In this document: positions 44,353-55,557 of the stretch, piece by piece
Layout: each line of letters starts with the position of its first letter
Numbering within the stretch: position 1 is the stretch's first letter
Assembly (NCBI RefSeq): GCF_012163145.1
Contig: NZ_JAAVTX010000004.1
Coordinates: 434,001 to 498,000 of the forward strand
Reading direction: 5' to 3'
Length of the DNA: 64,000 bases
Source of the DNA: Falsiroseomonas frigidaquae
GTDB lineage: Bacteria; Pseudomonadota; Alphaproteobacteria; Acetobacterales; Acetobacteraceae
Program-made: the position numbers and the translations under genes
Notes under the pieces: model-generated
What the model saw: only the letters and a program-made list of their open reading frames with translations
Databases searched by the model: none
Told to the model about the DNA's origin: nothing

Positions 44353-44538
44353 ATGGCCTCGAAGACGGTTCCCTTGTCGCAGCTTTCGCCGGTCGCTTCG
44401 GCCGCGTCCCATCGCGCCGTGGCAGCGAAGCCCCTGCCGGAACGGCTCAGCCTGCGCACCTGCGTGATCCTTATCGCCGCCGTCTCCACACTTCTCTGGA
44501 TCGGCATCGGCCTGCTCGCGGACAAGCTGATCGGCTGA
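44353..44538 (+). CDS. Small single-span membrane protein
   Basis: A 61-residue protein with a polar Ser/Ala-rich N-terminus (MASKTVPLSQLSPVASAA) and one C-terminal membrane helix (RTCVILIAAVSTLLWIGIGL) before LADKLIG. The family is unknown. No clear ribosome site precedes it. Its stop abuts the stop of the convergent opgH gene without a spacer, at the palindrome TGATCA. Confidence 0.5.
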   Translation: MASKTVPLSQLSPVASAASHRAVAAKPLPERLSLRTCVILIAAVSTLLWIGIGLLADKLIG

Positions 44539-46719
44539 TCAGCCCGCCATCGCGGCGGAGCGCGGCACCACCGCGTCCCGGCGCGTCGCATTGGCCAGTT
44601 GCAGCAGGCGGGCCACGCCACCGGCATCGCCCAGCACGGCCGCCTTCTCCGGCCGGGTCAGGGCCGACAGCGCCTCGGGCAGATCCACCGCCTCCTCAAG
44701 CTTCGCCCGCCCCATCAGCAGCGCAGGGTCCAGCGGGTCCTGACGGGGCCGGCGCGGCGGCGGCAGCATGTCCAGATGCGCCTGCTGCAGGGCCGGGTCG
44801 GCCGCCAGCCGCTGCACCGCCTCCATCGGCCGCGCCTGCTCCACCAGCCTGCGACGGATGCTGTTGGCGCGGTTCAGCACGGCCGGGGGTGAGGATTCCT
44901 CCGGGATCGCCAGCAGCCCCAGCCGCCGCAGCAGCGTTCCCCGGCGCGCCGTCAGCGCCGCGAGCGGCACCGCCAGCGCCAGCCCCAGCGTCACCGGCAG
45001 CATCCACAGCGCCAGGTAGGGCGAGACCAGCCAGGACGCGGCGCCGAACAGCAGCCCGAACAGCGTGTGGCGCCAGTACAGCCGGAACACCGCGCGCCAG
45101 GACAGCGTGCCATCGTCCCGCTGCTGCGGCTGCCAGCCGGAATCCCGCCCGGTCAGGATGGATGCCACGTCGACGCTCTGCGTCAGCATCGTCACCGGCG
45201 CCAGCAGCCCCGCCACCAGCGTCTCGACCAGCATGCTGAGGAAGGACCGCACGGCCCCGCCGATGCCGCGCCGTTCCTCCGGCTTCAGCAGCAGCAGGAA
45301 CCAGGCGAGCAGCTTCGGCACCAGCAGCAGCGACATGGTGCCGATGAACAGCCACATGGCGCGCACCGGGTCCACCACCGGCCAGTCCGGGAACAGCGAG
45401 GGGCCGGAGGGGAAGTAGTTCGGCCGGATGAAGCGCACCTCCAGCGCGCCGAACACGCCCACCACAAGGAACAGCAGCCAGAGCGGCGCGGTGATGTAAC
45501 TGCCGATGCCCGTGAACAGGTGCAGCCGGCTGATCGGATGCAGCCCGCGCGCCGGCAGCACCGCGGCATGCTGGAGATTGCCCTGGCACCAGCGCCGGTC
45601 ACGCACCGCGAGGTCGGTCAGCGAGGGCGGGCTCTCCTCGTAGCTGCCGCGCAGCGTCGGCACCATGTGCACCGCCCAGCCAGCCCGGCGCAGCAGCGCG
45701 GCCTCGACGAAATCATGGCTCAGGATGTGGCCGCCGAAGGGCCTCGGGCCACGCAGCGTCGGCAGCCCGGCATGGTCGGCGAAGGCGCGGGTGCGGATGA
45801 TGGCGTTGTGGCCCCAGTAATTGCCCTCCGCCCCATGCCACCAGGCGATTCCGGCGGCGATCATCGGGCCGTAGACCCGACCGGCGAATTGCTGCATCCG
45901 CGCGAAGAAGGAAGCGCCGTTGACGATCACCGGCAGGGTCTGGATCAGGCCGACATCGGGATGCGATTCCATCGCCGCGGCCAGGCGCACCAGCGCATCG
46001 CCCTCCATCACGCTGTCGGCGTCCAGCACCAGCATCTGCGGATAGGCGGCGCCGAAGCGCTGCACCCATTCGGCGATGTTGCCGGCCTTGCGCTCGTGGT
46101 TCTTCGGGCGCCGGCGGTAGAAGATGTGCGCGTGGTCGCCGGTGCGGTCGCGCAGCGCCAGGAACGCCTCCTCCTCCGCCAGCCAGGCATCGGGGTCCGT
46201 GGTGTCGCTCAGGATGAAGATGTCGAAATGCGCGCCGCGGCCGGTGGCGGCCAGGCTTTCGTGGATCGCCTGCAGCCCGGCCATCACCCGCTCGGGCGGC
46301 TCGTTGTAGACCGGCATCAGCAGCGCGGTGCGGTCGTGCAGTTCCGGAATCGGGCCCGCCGGGTCAATGCCAAGCCGCCGCCCGCCGCCGCCGAGCAGAC
46401 TGGCGAAACCCGCCAGCGCGCTCAGGAAGGACAGCGCGATCCAGCCGAACAGCGCCACGAACAGCAGCAGCAGCGTGACCTGGAGGGCGGTCGGGCTGCC
46501 GATGTCGAGCACCAGCCCCATCTCCCGCGCGCCGAAGCCAGTCAGCAATACCGAGCCGCCGAGCACCAGCAACCGCCGCAACCCCATCAACCGGGGCGAC
46601 GAGGGACGTGCGGCTGGGCCGGGCGCGGGCACTTGGCGCAGCGACTGCACCGGCATCTGCAGCGGCGCCGGGTCCGGCAGGGCGCGCCATCCGGCGGCGG
46701 GGTGGCTCAGACCGTCCAT
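44539..46719 (-). CDS. mdoH: Glucans biosynthesis glucosyltransferase H
   Basis: Inner-membrane family-2 glycosyltransferase (OpgH) that polymerises the beta-1,2-glucan backbone of osmoregulated periplasmic glucans from UDP-glucose. The 726-residue protein has two N-terminal helices (about 48-70 and 80-105), then the cytoplasmic domain with MPVYNE, DADS (233-236), SHDFVEA (334-340) and RRWCQGN (375-381), then a multi-span C-terminal half. It begins inside the end of mdoG, a 13-bp overlap, so the pair is one operon. Confidence 0.93.
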   Translation of the reverse strand: MDGLSHPAAGWRALPDPAPLQMPVQSLRQVPAPGPAARPSSPRLMGLRRLLVLGGSVLLTGFGAREMGLVLDIGSPTALQVTLLLLFVALFGWIALSFLSALAGFASLLGGGGRRLGIDPAGPIPELHDRTALLMPVYNEPPERVMAGLQAIHESLAATGRGAHFDIFILSDTTDPDAWLAEEEAFLALRDRTGDHAHIFYRRRPKNHERKAGNIAEWVQRFGAAYPQMLVLDADSVMEGDALVRLAAAMESHPDVGLIQTLPVIVNGASFFARMQQFAGRVYGPMIAAGIAWWHGAEGNYWGHNAIIRTRAFADHAGLPTLRGPRPFGGHILSHDFVEAALLRRAGWAVHMVPTLRGSYEESPPSLTDLAVRDRRWCQGNLQHAAVLPARGLHPISRLHLFTGIGSYITAPLWLLFLVVGVFGALEVRFIRPNYFPSGPSLFPDWPVVDPVRAMWLFIGTMSLLLVPKLLAWFLLLLKPEERRGIGGAVRSFLSMLVETLVAGLLAPVTMLTQSVDVASILTGRDSGWQPQQRDDGTLSWRAVFRLYWRHTLFGLLFGAASWLVSPYLALWMLPVTLGLALAVPLAALTARRGTLLRRLGLLAIPEESSPPAVLNRANSIRRRLVEQARPMEAVQRLAADPALQQAHLDMLPPPRRPRQDPLDPALLMGRAKLEEAVDLPEALSALTRPEKAAVLGDAGGVARLLQLANATRRDAVVPRSAAMAG

Positions 46720-48239
46720 CGGTAGAGCCAGGTCTCGGTCAGCGGCTGGTCACCCAGCTTCAGCACGGCGCGCAGTTCCACCTGCCGCGCCGCCCCCGGC
46801 ACCAACTCGAAATGCACCCGCCAGCCGCCATTCTGCGGATTGCGCTGCACCACCGCGTGACGGATCTCGCCGGCGCTGTGCGACAGGTCGAGGCTGGGGG
46901 TGGTGTCAGGCGGCACCTCGCCTGCCTTGCCGCCGGCGACATCCAGCACGAACAGCCGGCCGGCACGCCCGGCCGCACCGACCCGCGTCTCGGTGAATTG
47001 CGCCAGCTCCGGACTGCCCGGGTAGGCCGGCATCCAGTGCAGCCGGTAGACGAAATTATACTCCTCGCCGGGCAGCATCGGCTGTTCCGGGCGCCAGAAG
47101 GCGACGATGTTGTCGTTGATCTCGTTGTCGGTCGGGATCTCGATGAGCTGGATGCGCCCCGCCCCCCAATCGGCGATCGGCTCCACCCAGAGCGACGGGC
47201 GGCGCTCATACAGCGCTTCCAGGTCGTTGTAGCCGAGGTAGTCGCGGCGCCGCTGCATCAGGCCGAAGCCGCGCGGGTTCACCTCAGCGAACTGGCTGAC
47301 CTGCAGGTCGCGCGGGTTCTGCAGCGGCCGCCAGAGCTGCTCGCCGCGGGAGGTGGCGATCATCAGCCCATCCGAATCATGCACCGCATTGCGGTAGTCA
47401 TCGGCGGTGCCGCGGTCGTTCGGGGCAAAGAAATACATGCTGGTCAGAGGCGCCACGCCGACGGCGACAACCTCCACCCGCGGGTAGATCACCGCCTGCA
47501 CGTCGAAGACCGTGTGGTCGCCCGGCCGGATGGTGAAGCGGAAGGCGGCGGTGGCGCTGGGGCTGTCGAGCAGCGCATGCACCACCACGGAATTCGCGCC
47601 GGCATGCGGCCGTTCCAGCCAGAAGGCGCGGAACACCGGAAACTCCTCGCCGGCCGGATCGGCGGTCTTGATCGCGAGGCCGCGGGCCGAAAGCCCGTAG
47701 CTCAGCCCGCGCCCGACCGCCCGGAAATAGGAGGCGCCGAGGAACACGGCGAGCTCGTCGAACACGCCCTGCGTGTTGAGCGGGTGGTGGATGCGGAAGC
47801 CGGCATGGCCGAAGTCGGCGCCGGGCGCCGGGCGCTCGCCGAGCGTGAAGGCCGCCGGATCATACGGGATCGGCCGCGCACGGCGGTCCACCACCTCATG
47901 CAGCTCGACCTTCTGGGCATAGAGGAAGCCGCGGTGGAACAGCTGGACCTGGAAGCTCGCATCATTGCCGCGCCACAGCGCCGCCTGCGGGTTGAAACGC
48001 AGGGTGCGATATTCGTCATAGCCGAGATCGGTGAAGGCACGCGGCAGGTCGCTGCTCGGCGCGCGATAGTCCCGCCGCGCCATCTCCCGCGCCAGGTCGC
48101 GGACCGTGCTGTCGCTGAACGGCGTGCCGGCGGGCTGGGCGGCCGACTGCGCCTCCACCTCATCCCCGGTGGAACGCAGGAACAGGGCGGAGGAGGCTAT
48201 GGCAGCAAGGGCGGTACGGCGGTGCAAAGCGGCCCCCAA
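46707..48239 (-). CDS. mdoG: Glucans biosynthesis protein G, periplasmic
   Basis: OpgG-type periplasmic protein needed to branch and release the osmoregulated glucan backbone. The 510-residue product carries an N-terminal export signal (RRTALAAIASSALFL) and family motifs such as DYRAPSSDLPRAFTDLGYDE, IHHPLNTQGVFDELAVFLGA, SYFRAVG and NPRGFGLMQRRRDYLGYNDL. The only plausible start is TTG at 48239, with no strong ribosome site. The RR at the N-terminus with a hydrophobic run could allow Tat export, which would need checking. Confidence 0.92.
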   Translation of the reverse strand: MGAALHRRTALAAIASSALFLRSTGDEVEAQSAAQPAGTPFSDSTVRDLAREMARRDYRAPSSDLPRAFTDLGYDEYRTLRFNPQAALWRGNDASFQVQLFHRGFLYAQKVELHEVVDRRARPIPYDPAAFTLGERPAPGADFGHAGFRIHHPLNTQGVFDELAVFLGASYFRAVGRGLSYGLSARGLAIKTADPAGEEFPVFRAFWLERPHAGANSVVVHALLDSPSATAAFRFTIRPGDHTVFDVQAVIYPRVEVVAVGVAPLTSMYFFAPNDRGTADDYRNAVHDSDGLMIATSRGEQLWRPLQNPRDLQVSQFAEVNPRGFGLMQRRRDYLGYNDLEALYERRPSLWVEPIADWGAGRIQLIEIPTDNEINDNIVAFWRPEQPMLPGEEYNFVYRLHWMPAYPGSPELAQFTETRVGAAGRAGRLFVLDVAGGKAGEVPPDTTPSLDLSHSAGEIRHAVVQRNPQNGGWRVHFELVPGAARQVELRAVLKLGDQPLTETWLYRWTV

Positions 48240-48365
48240 TCGGCGCGGGTGATGCGCCGGCTGGCAGGGTGATCCCGACCAGGCACGGCGGACACGTAAC
48301 GAGCCCGCGCCCCCTCGGTTGCATCGATCCTACCGCACCGCAAAAATTGGCGGGCGGTGGCAGGT

Positions 48366-50462
48366 TCAGGCCGGGATGGCGAGTTCCATGGGGAGCGTCC
48401 CGGTCTCCCTGGGGTGGGGGAAGACCAGCTGCCAAGTGATGCCGGCCGGATCGAGAATGGATTCGGCATGGCCGCGCAGGTCATGCGTCACGCAGCGATC
48501 GATCAGCCGCGCTCCGAAGCCCCGGCGGCTGGTGGGCGTGGCAGGCAGATCGGCGCATTCCACCCAGCGCAGATGCACCCATTGACCCTCCGCGGGTTCC
48601 GGTGCCGACTGACGCTCCGCCGCGTCCTCGTGCGGGTCATGCGGCGCTGGTTCCAGGGTCCAGCTCACGGCGACACCGCCGCCCGCGCCGGGGCGCAGCG
48701 CGCCGTGCTTGGCGGCGTTGGTCGCCATCTCATGCAATACCATCGCCAGCGAAAGAGTCTGCTTGGCGGGCAGTGGCACGTCCGGCCCGCGCACCAGCAC
48801 GGCGGCGCCGAAGGGGGCCAGCGTGGCCCGCACCAGCGCATCCAGCCGCACCAGCCCATCCTCCGACGCAAACAGCGCATCCTGCGCCTTGGCCAGCATC
48901 GACAGGCGCGGGTTGAAGCTGTGGCGGAATTCCTCCAGCGAGGCGCTCTGCGCCAGGGTCTGCGCCACCATGGACTGCACCACGGCCAGCGCGTTCTTCA
49001 CCCGGTGGCGCAGCTCCGCGGTCAGCAATTCCCGCTGGCGTTCCGCGTGGCGCCGGGCGCCGACATCCAGGAAGGCCGCCACGGCCAGCTTCACGCCGCC
49101 GGCGGCCCGCACCGGGGCGGCGCTGACGGCAAGCACGGTCTCGCTGCCATCGGCGCGGCGCAGCGGCAGTTCCAGCCCCTCCGTCATCGTGCCGCACCGG
49201 ATCGCCTCGCGCAGCGGGCCGGCCAGGGGTTCCGGCAGGGCGGCTTCCCCTGGGCAGCCATCGCCATCGCGGAGGCCGGCGCATTGCAGCAGCGCCTGCG
49301 CCCGGGCGTTGCGGAATACCTCCCGCCCCGAGGGGATTTCGGCCAGTACCACGGCGACCGGCATCTGGCCGAGCACGTCGCGCAGCCTCGCCTCGCCCTC
49401 GCGCAATTCCTGCTCGCGCATCGCGACCGCGTCGGCCATGGCGTTGAAGCCGGCGGCAAGGCGGCCGATCTCGCCACGGTCGTCGCTGTGGCTGCGTGCC
49501 GCATGGTCTCCCGCGGTCCAGCGCCGCATGGAATCCAGTAGCTGGTCCACCGGCTTACGCAGATAGATGCGGCCGAACAGCCAGGCGGCGGCCAGGGCCG
49601 AAAGCAGCCCGGCCAGGACCAGCAGCAGGGCCCGCTGCGTCGCGTCGTTCACCCGCTGCAGCGCCGGCCCGGTCGGGAAGCCGGCGCTGACATACAGTCC
49701 CGTGGTGCCGGCGCCGACCGGCACGTAGCCCAGGATCCGCGGCGTGCCGTCCTGGCTCACCACGTCGATCACCCCGGGCGAGGCCGCCTGCACCAGGTCG
49801 CTGAAAGGCGCCGGGATCGGGGTGCCGATGAAGGCCTGCGGTTGCGGCGTGCGGGCAACGATGACGCCCTCGCGATCCGCCACCGTCACCGATCCGCCGG
49901 GCGGCAGGGCGCCGCTGGAGACCAGGTTCTCCGAGAGCCAGATCGTGTCGATCGAGGTGATGGCGACCCCGACGAAGCGGCCCCCGGACATGATGGGCAG
50001 GGCCAGCGGCAGGATGCGCCGCATCTCTCCGCCCCGTGTCACCTCCATCACCGCACCGACCTGGAATTCCTGGCGTTCCCGCGCCCGGACGAAATAGGGA
50101 CGGCTGGCGATGGAGGCCGGACCGGCCGCACCCGATGAGCTGCACAGGATCCGTCCCTCGGCGTCGCTCACACCGATCGAGACGTAGCGCGGCATGCGGA
50201 TACTGAGCGCCGCCAGCCCCGCACCGCAGCCCGGATAGGTGCCGCCGCGGAGATGCGCCTCCCCCACCGCCGCCAGCAGGTTGCGGGCGCCTTCCAGCAT
50301 GCGGCTGAGTTCGGACGCGGATTGCAGGGCGAAGCGCCGGGCTTCGGCGCGCACCTCCTCGATGCGCGCCTGGCGGGATGCGACCTCATGCCATGCCTGT
50401 ATGGCAAGGGAAGGCAGGACGGCCGCCGCGCAGAGCACGGCGATACGTGTCGATAAGCGCAT
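48366..50462 (-). CDS. Membrane sensor histidine kinase of the HWE type
   Basis: A 698-residue kinase. Residues 5-22 form a first membrane helix, about 45-265 a periplasmic Cache-like sensor, 276-298 a second helix, 300-350 HAMP, and 355-475 a PAS domain. The kinase part has the H-box LRHRVKNALAVVQSM (His486) and the N-box HEMATNAAKHGAL (577-589), then GFGARLI, typical of HWE/HisKA_2 kinases. In alphaproteobacteria such kinases often feed the PhyR general stress response or stand alone. No response regulator is adjacent. Confidence 0.9.
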   Translation of the reverse strand: MRLSTRIAVLCAAAVLPSLAIQAWHEVASRQARIEEVRAEARRFALQSASELSRMLEGARNLLAAVGEAHLRGGTYPGCGAGLAALSIRMPRYVSIGVSDAEGRILCSSSGAAGPASIASRPYFVRARERQEFQVGAVMEVTRGGEMRRILPLALPIMSGGRFVGVAITSIDTIWLSENLVSSGALPPGGSVTVADREGVIVARTPQPQAFIGTPIPAPFSDLVQAASPGVIDVVSQDGTPRILGYVPVGAGTTGLYVSAGFPTGPALQRVNDATQRALLLVLAGLLSALAAAWLFGRIYLRKPVDQLLDSMRRWTAGDHAARSHSDDRGEIGRLAAGFNAMADAVAMREQELREGEARLRDVLGQMPVAVVLAEIPSGREVFRNARAQALLQCAGLRDGDGCPGEAALPEPLAGPLREAIRCGTMTEGLELPLRRADGSETVLAVSAAPVRAAGGVKLAVAAFLDVGARRHAERQRELLTAELRHRVKNALAVVQSMVAQTLAQSASLEEFRHSFNPRLSMLAKAQDALFASEDGLVRLDALVRATLAPFGAAVLVRGPDVPLPAKQTLSLAMVLHEMATNAAKHGALRPGAGGGVAVSWTLEPAPHDPHEDAAERQSAPEPAEGQWVHLRWVECADLPATPTSRRGFGARLIDRCVTHDLRGHAESILDPAGITWQLVFPHPRETGTLPMELAIPA

Positions 50463-50695
50463 CCGACCTGGCTTTTCCCTGTACGCCGCGCCTGTGACGG
50501 GCTTTCTGGACTACCCGTCACCTACGCGCGCTGCAAGGGAAACAGCGCGTGTGAAACATAGGTCAAATGCGTGTCCGCCCCCCGACCCTACCACGGTGGC
50601 CGGCGGGCGCCCCATCGGGCGCTGCCGCCGGCTGCGGGCCTGGCTTTTCAGCTGTGCCAGGGTGGGAAGGCTACTGGATCAGACCTGGACCTGAA

Positions 50696-51412
50696 TCAGG
50701 CTACGTCGCCGGGGCGGCGCAGGCTGGGGTCGTTGGCCAGGCGCGGGTCGTCATGGGCGGTTCCGATCGGGCGGGTGCCGACATAGCCGGGGTTGCGCGC
50801 CGGGTCCTTCGCCGGGTCCCAGCCGCCGCTGCGCCACTCGGCCTGGCGCGCATCCATGTCCACCGGACCATGCTGCTCCAGGATCCGCTCGGCCTCCGCG
50901 GCGCGGCCATCCTCGGTGCGGACGGCGACCAGGTGGCCACCGCGACGCAGGCCCTCGGAATAGGTGCTCGCATGCTCCTCCTCGACCCCGGCCGAGGTCA
51001 GCGCACCGATCAAACCGCCGGCTGCGGCGCCGACGCCGGCGCCGGTCAGCGTGGCGATCAGCCAGCCGGCCGCGACCAGCGGGCCGACGCCCGGGATGGC
51101 GAGTGCACCGATGCCGGCCAGCAGGCCCGCGCCACCGCCCACCACGGTGCCGAGGGAGGCACCGGTTGCCGCGCCGGTCTCGGTCGCCGGCTCGCCGGTG
51201 GTGCCCGTGGTGGTGCCCGGGGTGTTACCGGACATGCCGGTGCCGGCGCCGCCGCGCAGGGAATCCGCGCCGACGCGATCCCGCGCGCCCTCATCGGCGC
51301 TGCCCATATAGGTGATGTCGCCATGCGCGAAGCCAGCAGCCTCCAGGCTCCGCACCGCGGCATGCGCGGTGGTGGAACTGTCGAAAAGGCGGGCGATGGT
51401 TCGGGTTGCCAT
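50696..51412 (-). CDS. General-stress-type protein with glycine-zipper segment
   Basis: A 238-residue protein. The N-terminus (ARLFDSSTTAHAAVRSLEAA, GFAHGDITYMG) resembles the alpha/beta module of YflT/GsiB-neighbour stress proteins. A Gly/Thr-rich linker leads to a hydrophobic Gly/Ala stretch (GAGLLAGIGALAIPGVGPLV and GAGVGAAAGGLIGAL) that can insert in membranes. After it comes a second alpha/beta part (GGHLVAVRTEDGRAAEAERI). The order relative to 51455-52240 suggests one operon. Function is inferred from family resemblance. Confidence 0.7.
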   Translation of the reverse strand: MATRTIARLFDSSTTAHAAVRSLEAAGFAHGDITYMGSADEGARDRVGADSLRGGAGTGMSGNTPGTTTGTTGEPATETGAATGASLGTVVGGGAGLLAGIGALAIPGVGPLVAAGWLIATLTGAGVGAAAGGLIGALTSAGVEEEHASTYSEGLRRGGHLVAVRTEDGRAAEAERILEQHGPVDMDARQAEWRSGGWDPAKDPARNPGYVGTRPIGTAHDDPRLANDPSLRRPGDVA

Positions 51413-51454
51413 GGATGATGTTCCTCTCGATCGGTTTCTTGCGGTGCGGACGGC

Positions 51455-52240
51455 TCAGTCGGTCGCGACGATGTTGCCCTGGTAGTCGAGAGCGACGCCC
51501 GTCGGCCGGCCATTGCGAATGGCCCGTCCGCGCCAGATGCCCTGCTCGTCCAGCCGCAGCCCGGTCACGTCGGCATAGCCGGCGTCGGCGATGCGGGACT
51601 GGGCCTGGCCTTCTGTGAAGGAATTGGCCCCGCTCAGCGGCGCGGCGTCGGTGCGGGCCGCACCCTGCGGCGCGAGGCTCGGCGCCGCGGCCCCGGCACC
51701 TTGGGCGGGCGTCACCGGCGTGGTGGTGCCGGTGGCCGGTGCGCCGGGGGTTACCGCACCGGGCCGGGTCTCGGCAGTGCCGGCCGGCTGGCGGGAGCCG
51801 GGCAGCGGCCCGCTGGCGCCGGGGCTGGTCTGCGCCGCGCGGCCACCCTGCGGCGAGGCCGGATCGGCCGGCGCCACGCGCGGCGTCATCTGGGTTTGCG
51901 CGGCGCCCGGCTGAGCCTGGGTGCCAGCGCCGCCGCCCATGCCGGGGGCCTGCGCGGCACGGCTGCCTGGCGGCATCGGCGTCGGGTTGGCCGCTTGGCC
52001 ACCCATGCCGGGGGTCTGGCCGGCACGGCTGCCGGGCGGCATCGGGGTCGGATTGACCGCCTGCGCCTCGGCACCCGCGGCCTGGCCACCGCTCCGCGCA
52101 CCCTGCTCGGTCACCGGCTGACCGGCGGGACCCAGATTCGGGGCAGTGGCGCTCGGCGAGGTGCTCTGCGCGAAGGCGCCGCCTGACAATCCGAGTGCGG
52201 CCGCGACCGCGCCTGCCAAAGCCATGTGCCGTGTGGGCAT
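51455..52240 (-). CDS. Exported low-complexity protein with C-terminal PepSY-like domain
   Basis: A 261-residue protein with a signal peptide (LAGAVAAALGLSGGAFA, cleavage before QSTS). A Pro/Gly/Ala-rich middle contains two near-identical 22-residue units (AVNPTPMPPGSRAGQTPGMGG and its variant). The C-terminal 60 residues fold-like segment FTEGQAQSRIADAGYADVTG, LRLDEQGIWRGRA and VALDYQGNIV resembles PepSY-type modules. It is probably periplasmic. It starts 65 bp after a candidate EcfG promoter, which would make it part of the general stress response. Confidence 0.7.
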   Translation of the reverse strand: MPTRHMALAGAVAAALGLSGGAFAQSTSPSATAPNLGPAGQPVTEQGARSGGQAAGAEAQAVNPTPMPPGSRAGQTPGMGGQAANPTPMPPGSRAAQAPGMGGGAGTQAQPGAAQTQMTPRVAPADPASPQGGRAAQTSPGASGPLPGSRQPAGTAETRPGAVTPGAPATGTTTPVTPAQGAGAAAPSLAPQGAARTDAAPLSGANSFTEGQAQSRIADAGYADVTGLRLDEQGIWRGRAIRNGRPTGVALDYQGNIVATD

Positions 52241-52304
52241 GGATGTTTCTCCAGTTGCTGACGTTCAAGCTCTGGTCGGGTGTCGAGCACCCGCACCATC
52301 TGAG

Positions 52305-52329
52305 AACGCCAGCGAACCCGGATTGTTCG
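52305..52329 (-). promoter_or_regulatory. Candidate EcfG-type general-stress promoter
   Basis: On the minus strand CGAAC (52329-52325) and CGTT (52308-52305) stand 16 bp apart. The alphaproteobacterial EcfG consensus is GGAAC, 16-17 bp, CGTT, so only the first base deviates. It lies 65 bp before the exported low-complexity gene at 52240. The neighbouring stress-type products make the call more likely, but short motifs of this kind also occur by chance. Confidence 0.45.
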
Positions 52330-52429
52330 TATCGCCCCCGCACCAGGGGCGCACAGCGGCGCGAGGATGCGGCGCTTCAGCTGCCGTTTGCGGCTTGGCG
52401 GCGACCCCCGGATACCGCCGCTGGCGCGG

Positions 52430-52912
52430 CTACGGCCCCGACAGCGCCAGGGCGGCGTTGGCGTAGCGCGGGTCATCCGTCACCTCCGCGCCCAGCCAGC
52501 CGGGCAGGCCGGGCTGCACCGCCACATCGGGCAGCTCGACCTCCGCCAGCACCAGCCCGGCCAGGCGCGAAGGTGCCTCGAACACATCGACGGTCCAGAG
52601 ATGCCCGTCATGCGGCACCTCGAAGCGCGTCTTCGCCAGCGGCGGCGTCGTGCACAGCGCCAGCAGCGCCTCCGCATCCGCGACCGGGATCGGATACTCG
52701 AATTCCGGCCGCACCTGCCCCCCGCTGCCCGCCAGCGCCGGGCCCTTGATGGTCAGGAAGCCCTGCGGGCCGGCCAGCCGCACGCGGACATGCGCGGCGT
52801 CGGGGCCGGGCGCCGAGAGGTAGCCCTGCCGCATCGGCACCCCCTGCCCCCGTACCGCCTGGCGCCAGCCCTCGCCGGTCACCAGGAATTTCCGCTCGAT
52901 CTCGATGCCCAT
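52430..52912 (-). CDS. CYTH-domain protein (triphosphate-tunnel family)
   Basis: A 160-residue cytoplasmic protein. It begins [11 protein letters not shown], the ExExK signature that binds metal and triphosphate. Further family segments are [52 protein letters not shown] and LVLAEVEL. Bacterial members hydrolyse inorganic or organic triphosphates, and the substrate cannot be told from sequence. It is divergent from uvrB, with 62 bp between the start codons. Confidence 0.9.
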   Translation of the reverse strand: MGIEIERKFLVTGEGWRQAVRGQGVPMRQGYLSAPGPDAAHVRVRLAGPQGFLTIKGPALAGSGGQVRPEFEYPIPVADAEALLALCTTPPLAKTRFEVPHDGHLWTVDVFEAPSRLAGLVLAEVELPDVAVQPGLPGWLGAEVTDDPRYANAALALSGP

Positions 52913-52974
52913 GCCGGCCCTCCTGCATCGGGAGGCTACCGCAGCGGCACCGGAGCGCCCACATTCGTGGCGCC

Positions 52975-55191
<2,217 letters not shown>

Positions 55192-55214
55192 TCGCGGCGG
55201 CTTGATCGGTTGTG

Positions 55215-55258
55215 GCGGGCAGGTGGCAGTGCCCGCCGCATCGCCGCCCCAGGCGGCG
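55215..55258 (+). terminator. Tandem hairpins after uvrB
   Basis: Two inverted repeats follow the uvrB stop: GCGGGCA/TGCCCGC (55215-55221 and 55230-55236) and CGCCGCC/GGCGGCG (55242-55248 and 55252-55258). Neither has a T-run. They may end or stabilise the uvrB transcript. Confidence 0.35.
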
Positions 55259-55296
55259 GGCCTATTCGTCCCCGCAACCAACCGGGGATTTCCTGC

Positions 55297-55548
55297 ATGA
55301 AAATTCTGACGCGCAAGCTCCTGCCCCGCCTGGCGCTGGCCAGCGCCCTGATCATCCCGCTCGCGGCCTGCGAGGGCATGTCCCGCGGGCAGCAGCGCAC
55401 CCTGTCCGGCGGCGCCATCGGCGCGGCGGGTGGCGCGGCGGTCGGCGCGTTGACAGGCGGGTCCGCCGTGACCGGCGCGCTGCTCGGCGGCGCGGGTGGT
55501 GCGGCGGTCGGCGCCCTGACCAGCGGTGGCGGCGGCCGGCGCCGCTAG
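55297..55548 (+). CDS. Small glycine-zipper lipoprotein
   Basis: An 83-residue protein with a lipoprotein signal: basic start, hydrophobic LALASALIIPLAAC with the lipobox LAAC. The mature part is a glycine-zipper repeat (GGAIGAAGGAAVGALTGG, then LLGGAGGAAVGALTSGG) that would lie in or along a membrane. It is similar in style to OsmB- and Rcs-type small lipoproteins. ATG 55297 gives the proper signal. No regulatory site is evident. Confidence 0.75.
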   Translation: MKILTRKLLPRLALASALIIPLAACEGMSRGQQRTLSGGAIGAAGGAAVGALTGGSAVTGALLGGAGGAAVGALTSGGGGRRR

Positions 55549-55557
55549 GTCGGGAAG

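Noticed and set aside
52913-52974. LexA box ahead of uvrB
   Set aside because: Neither GTTC-N7-GTTC nor its complement is found in the short divergent gap.
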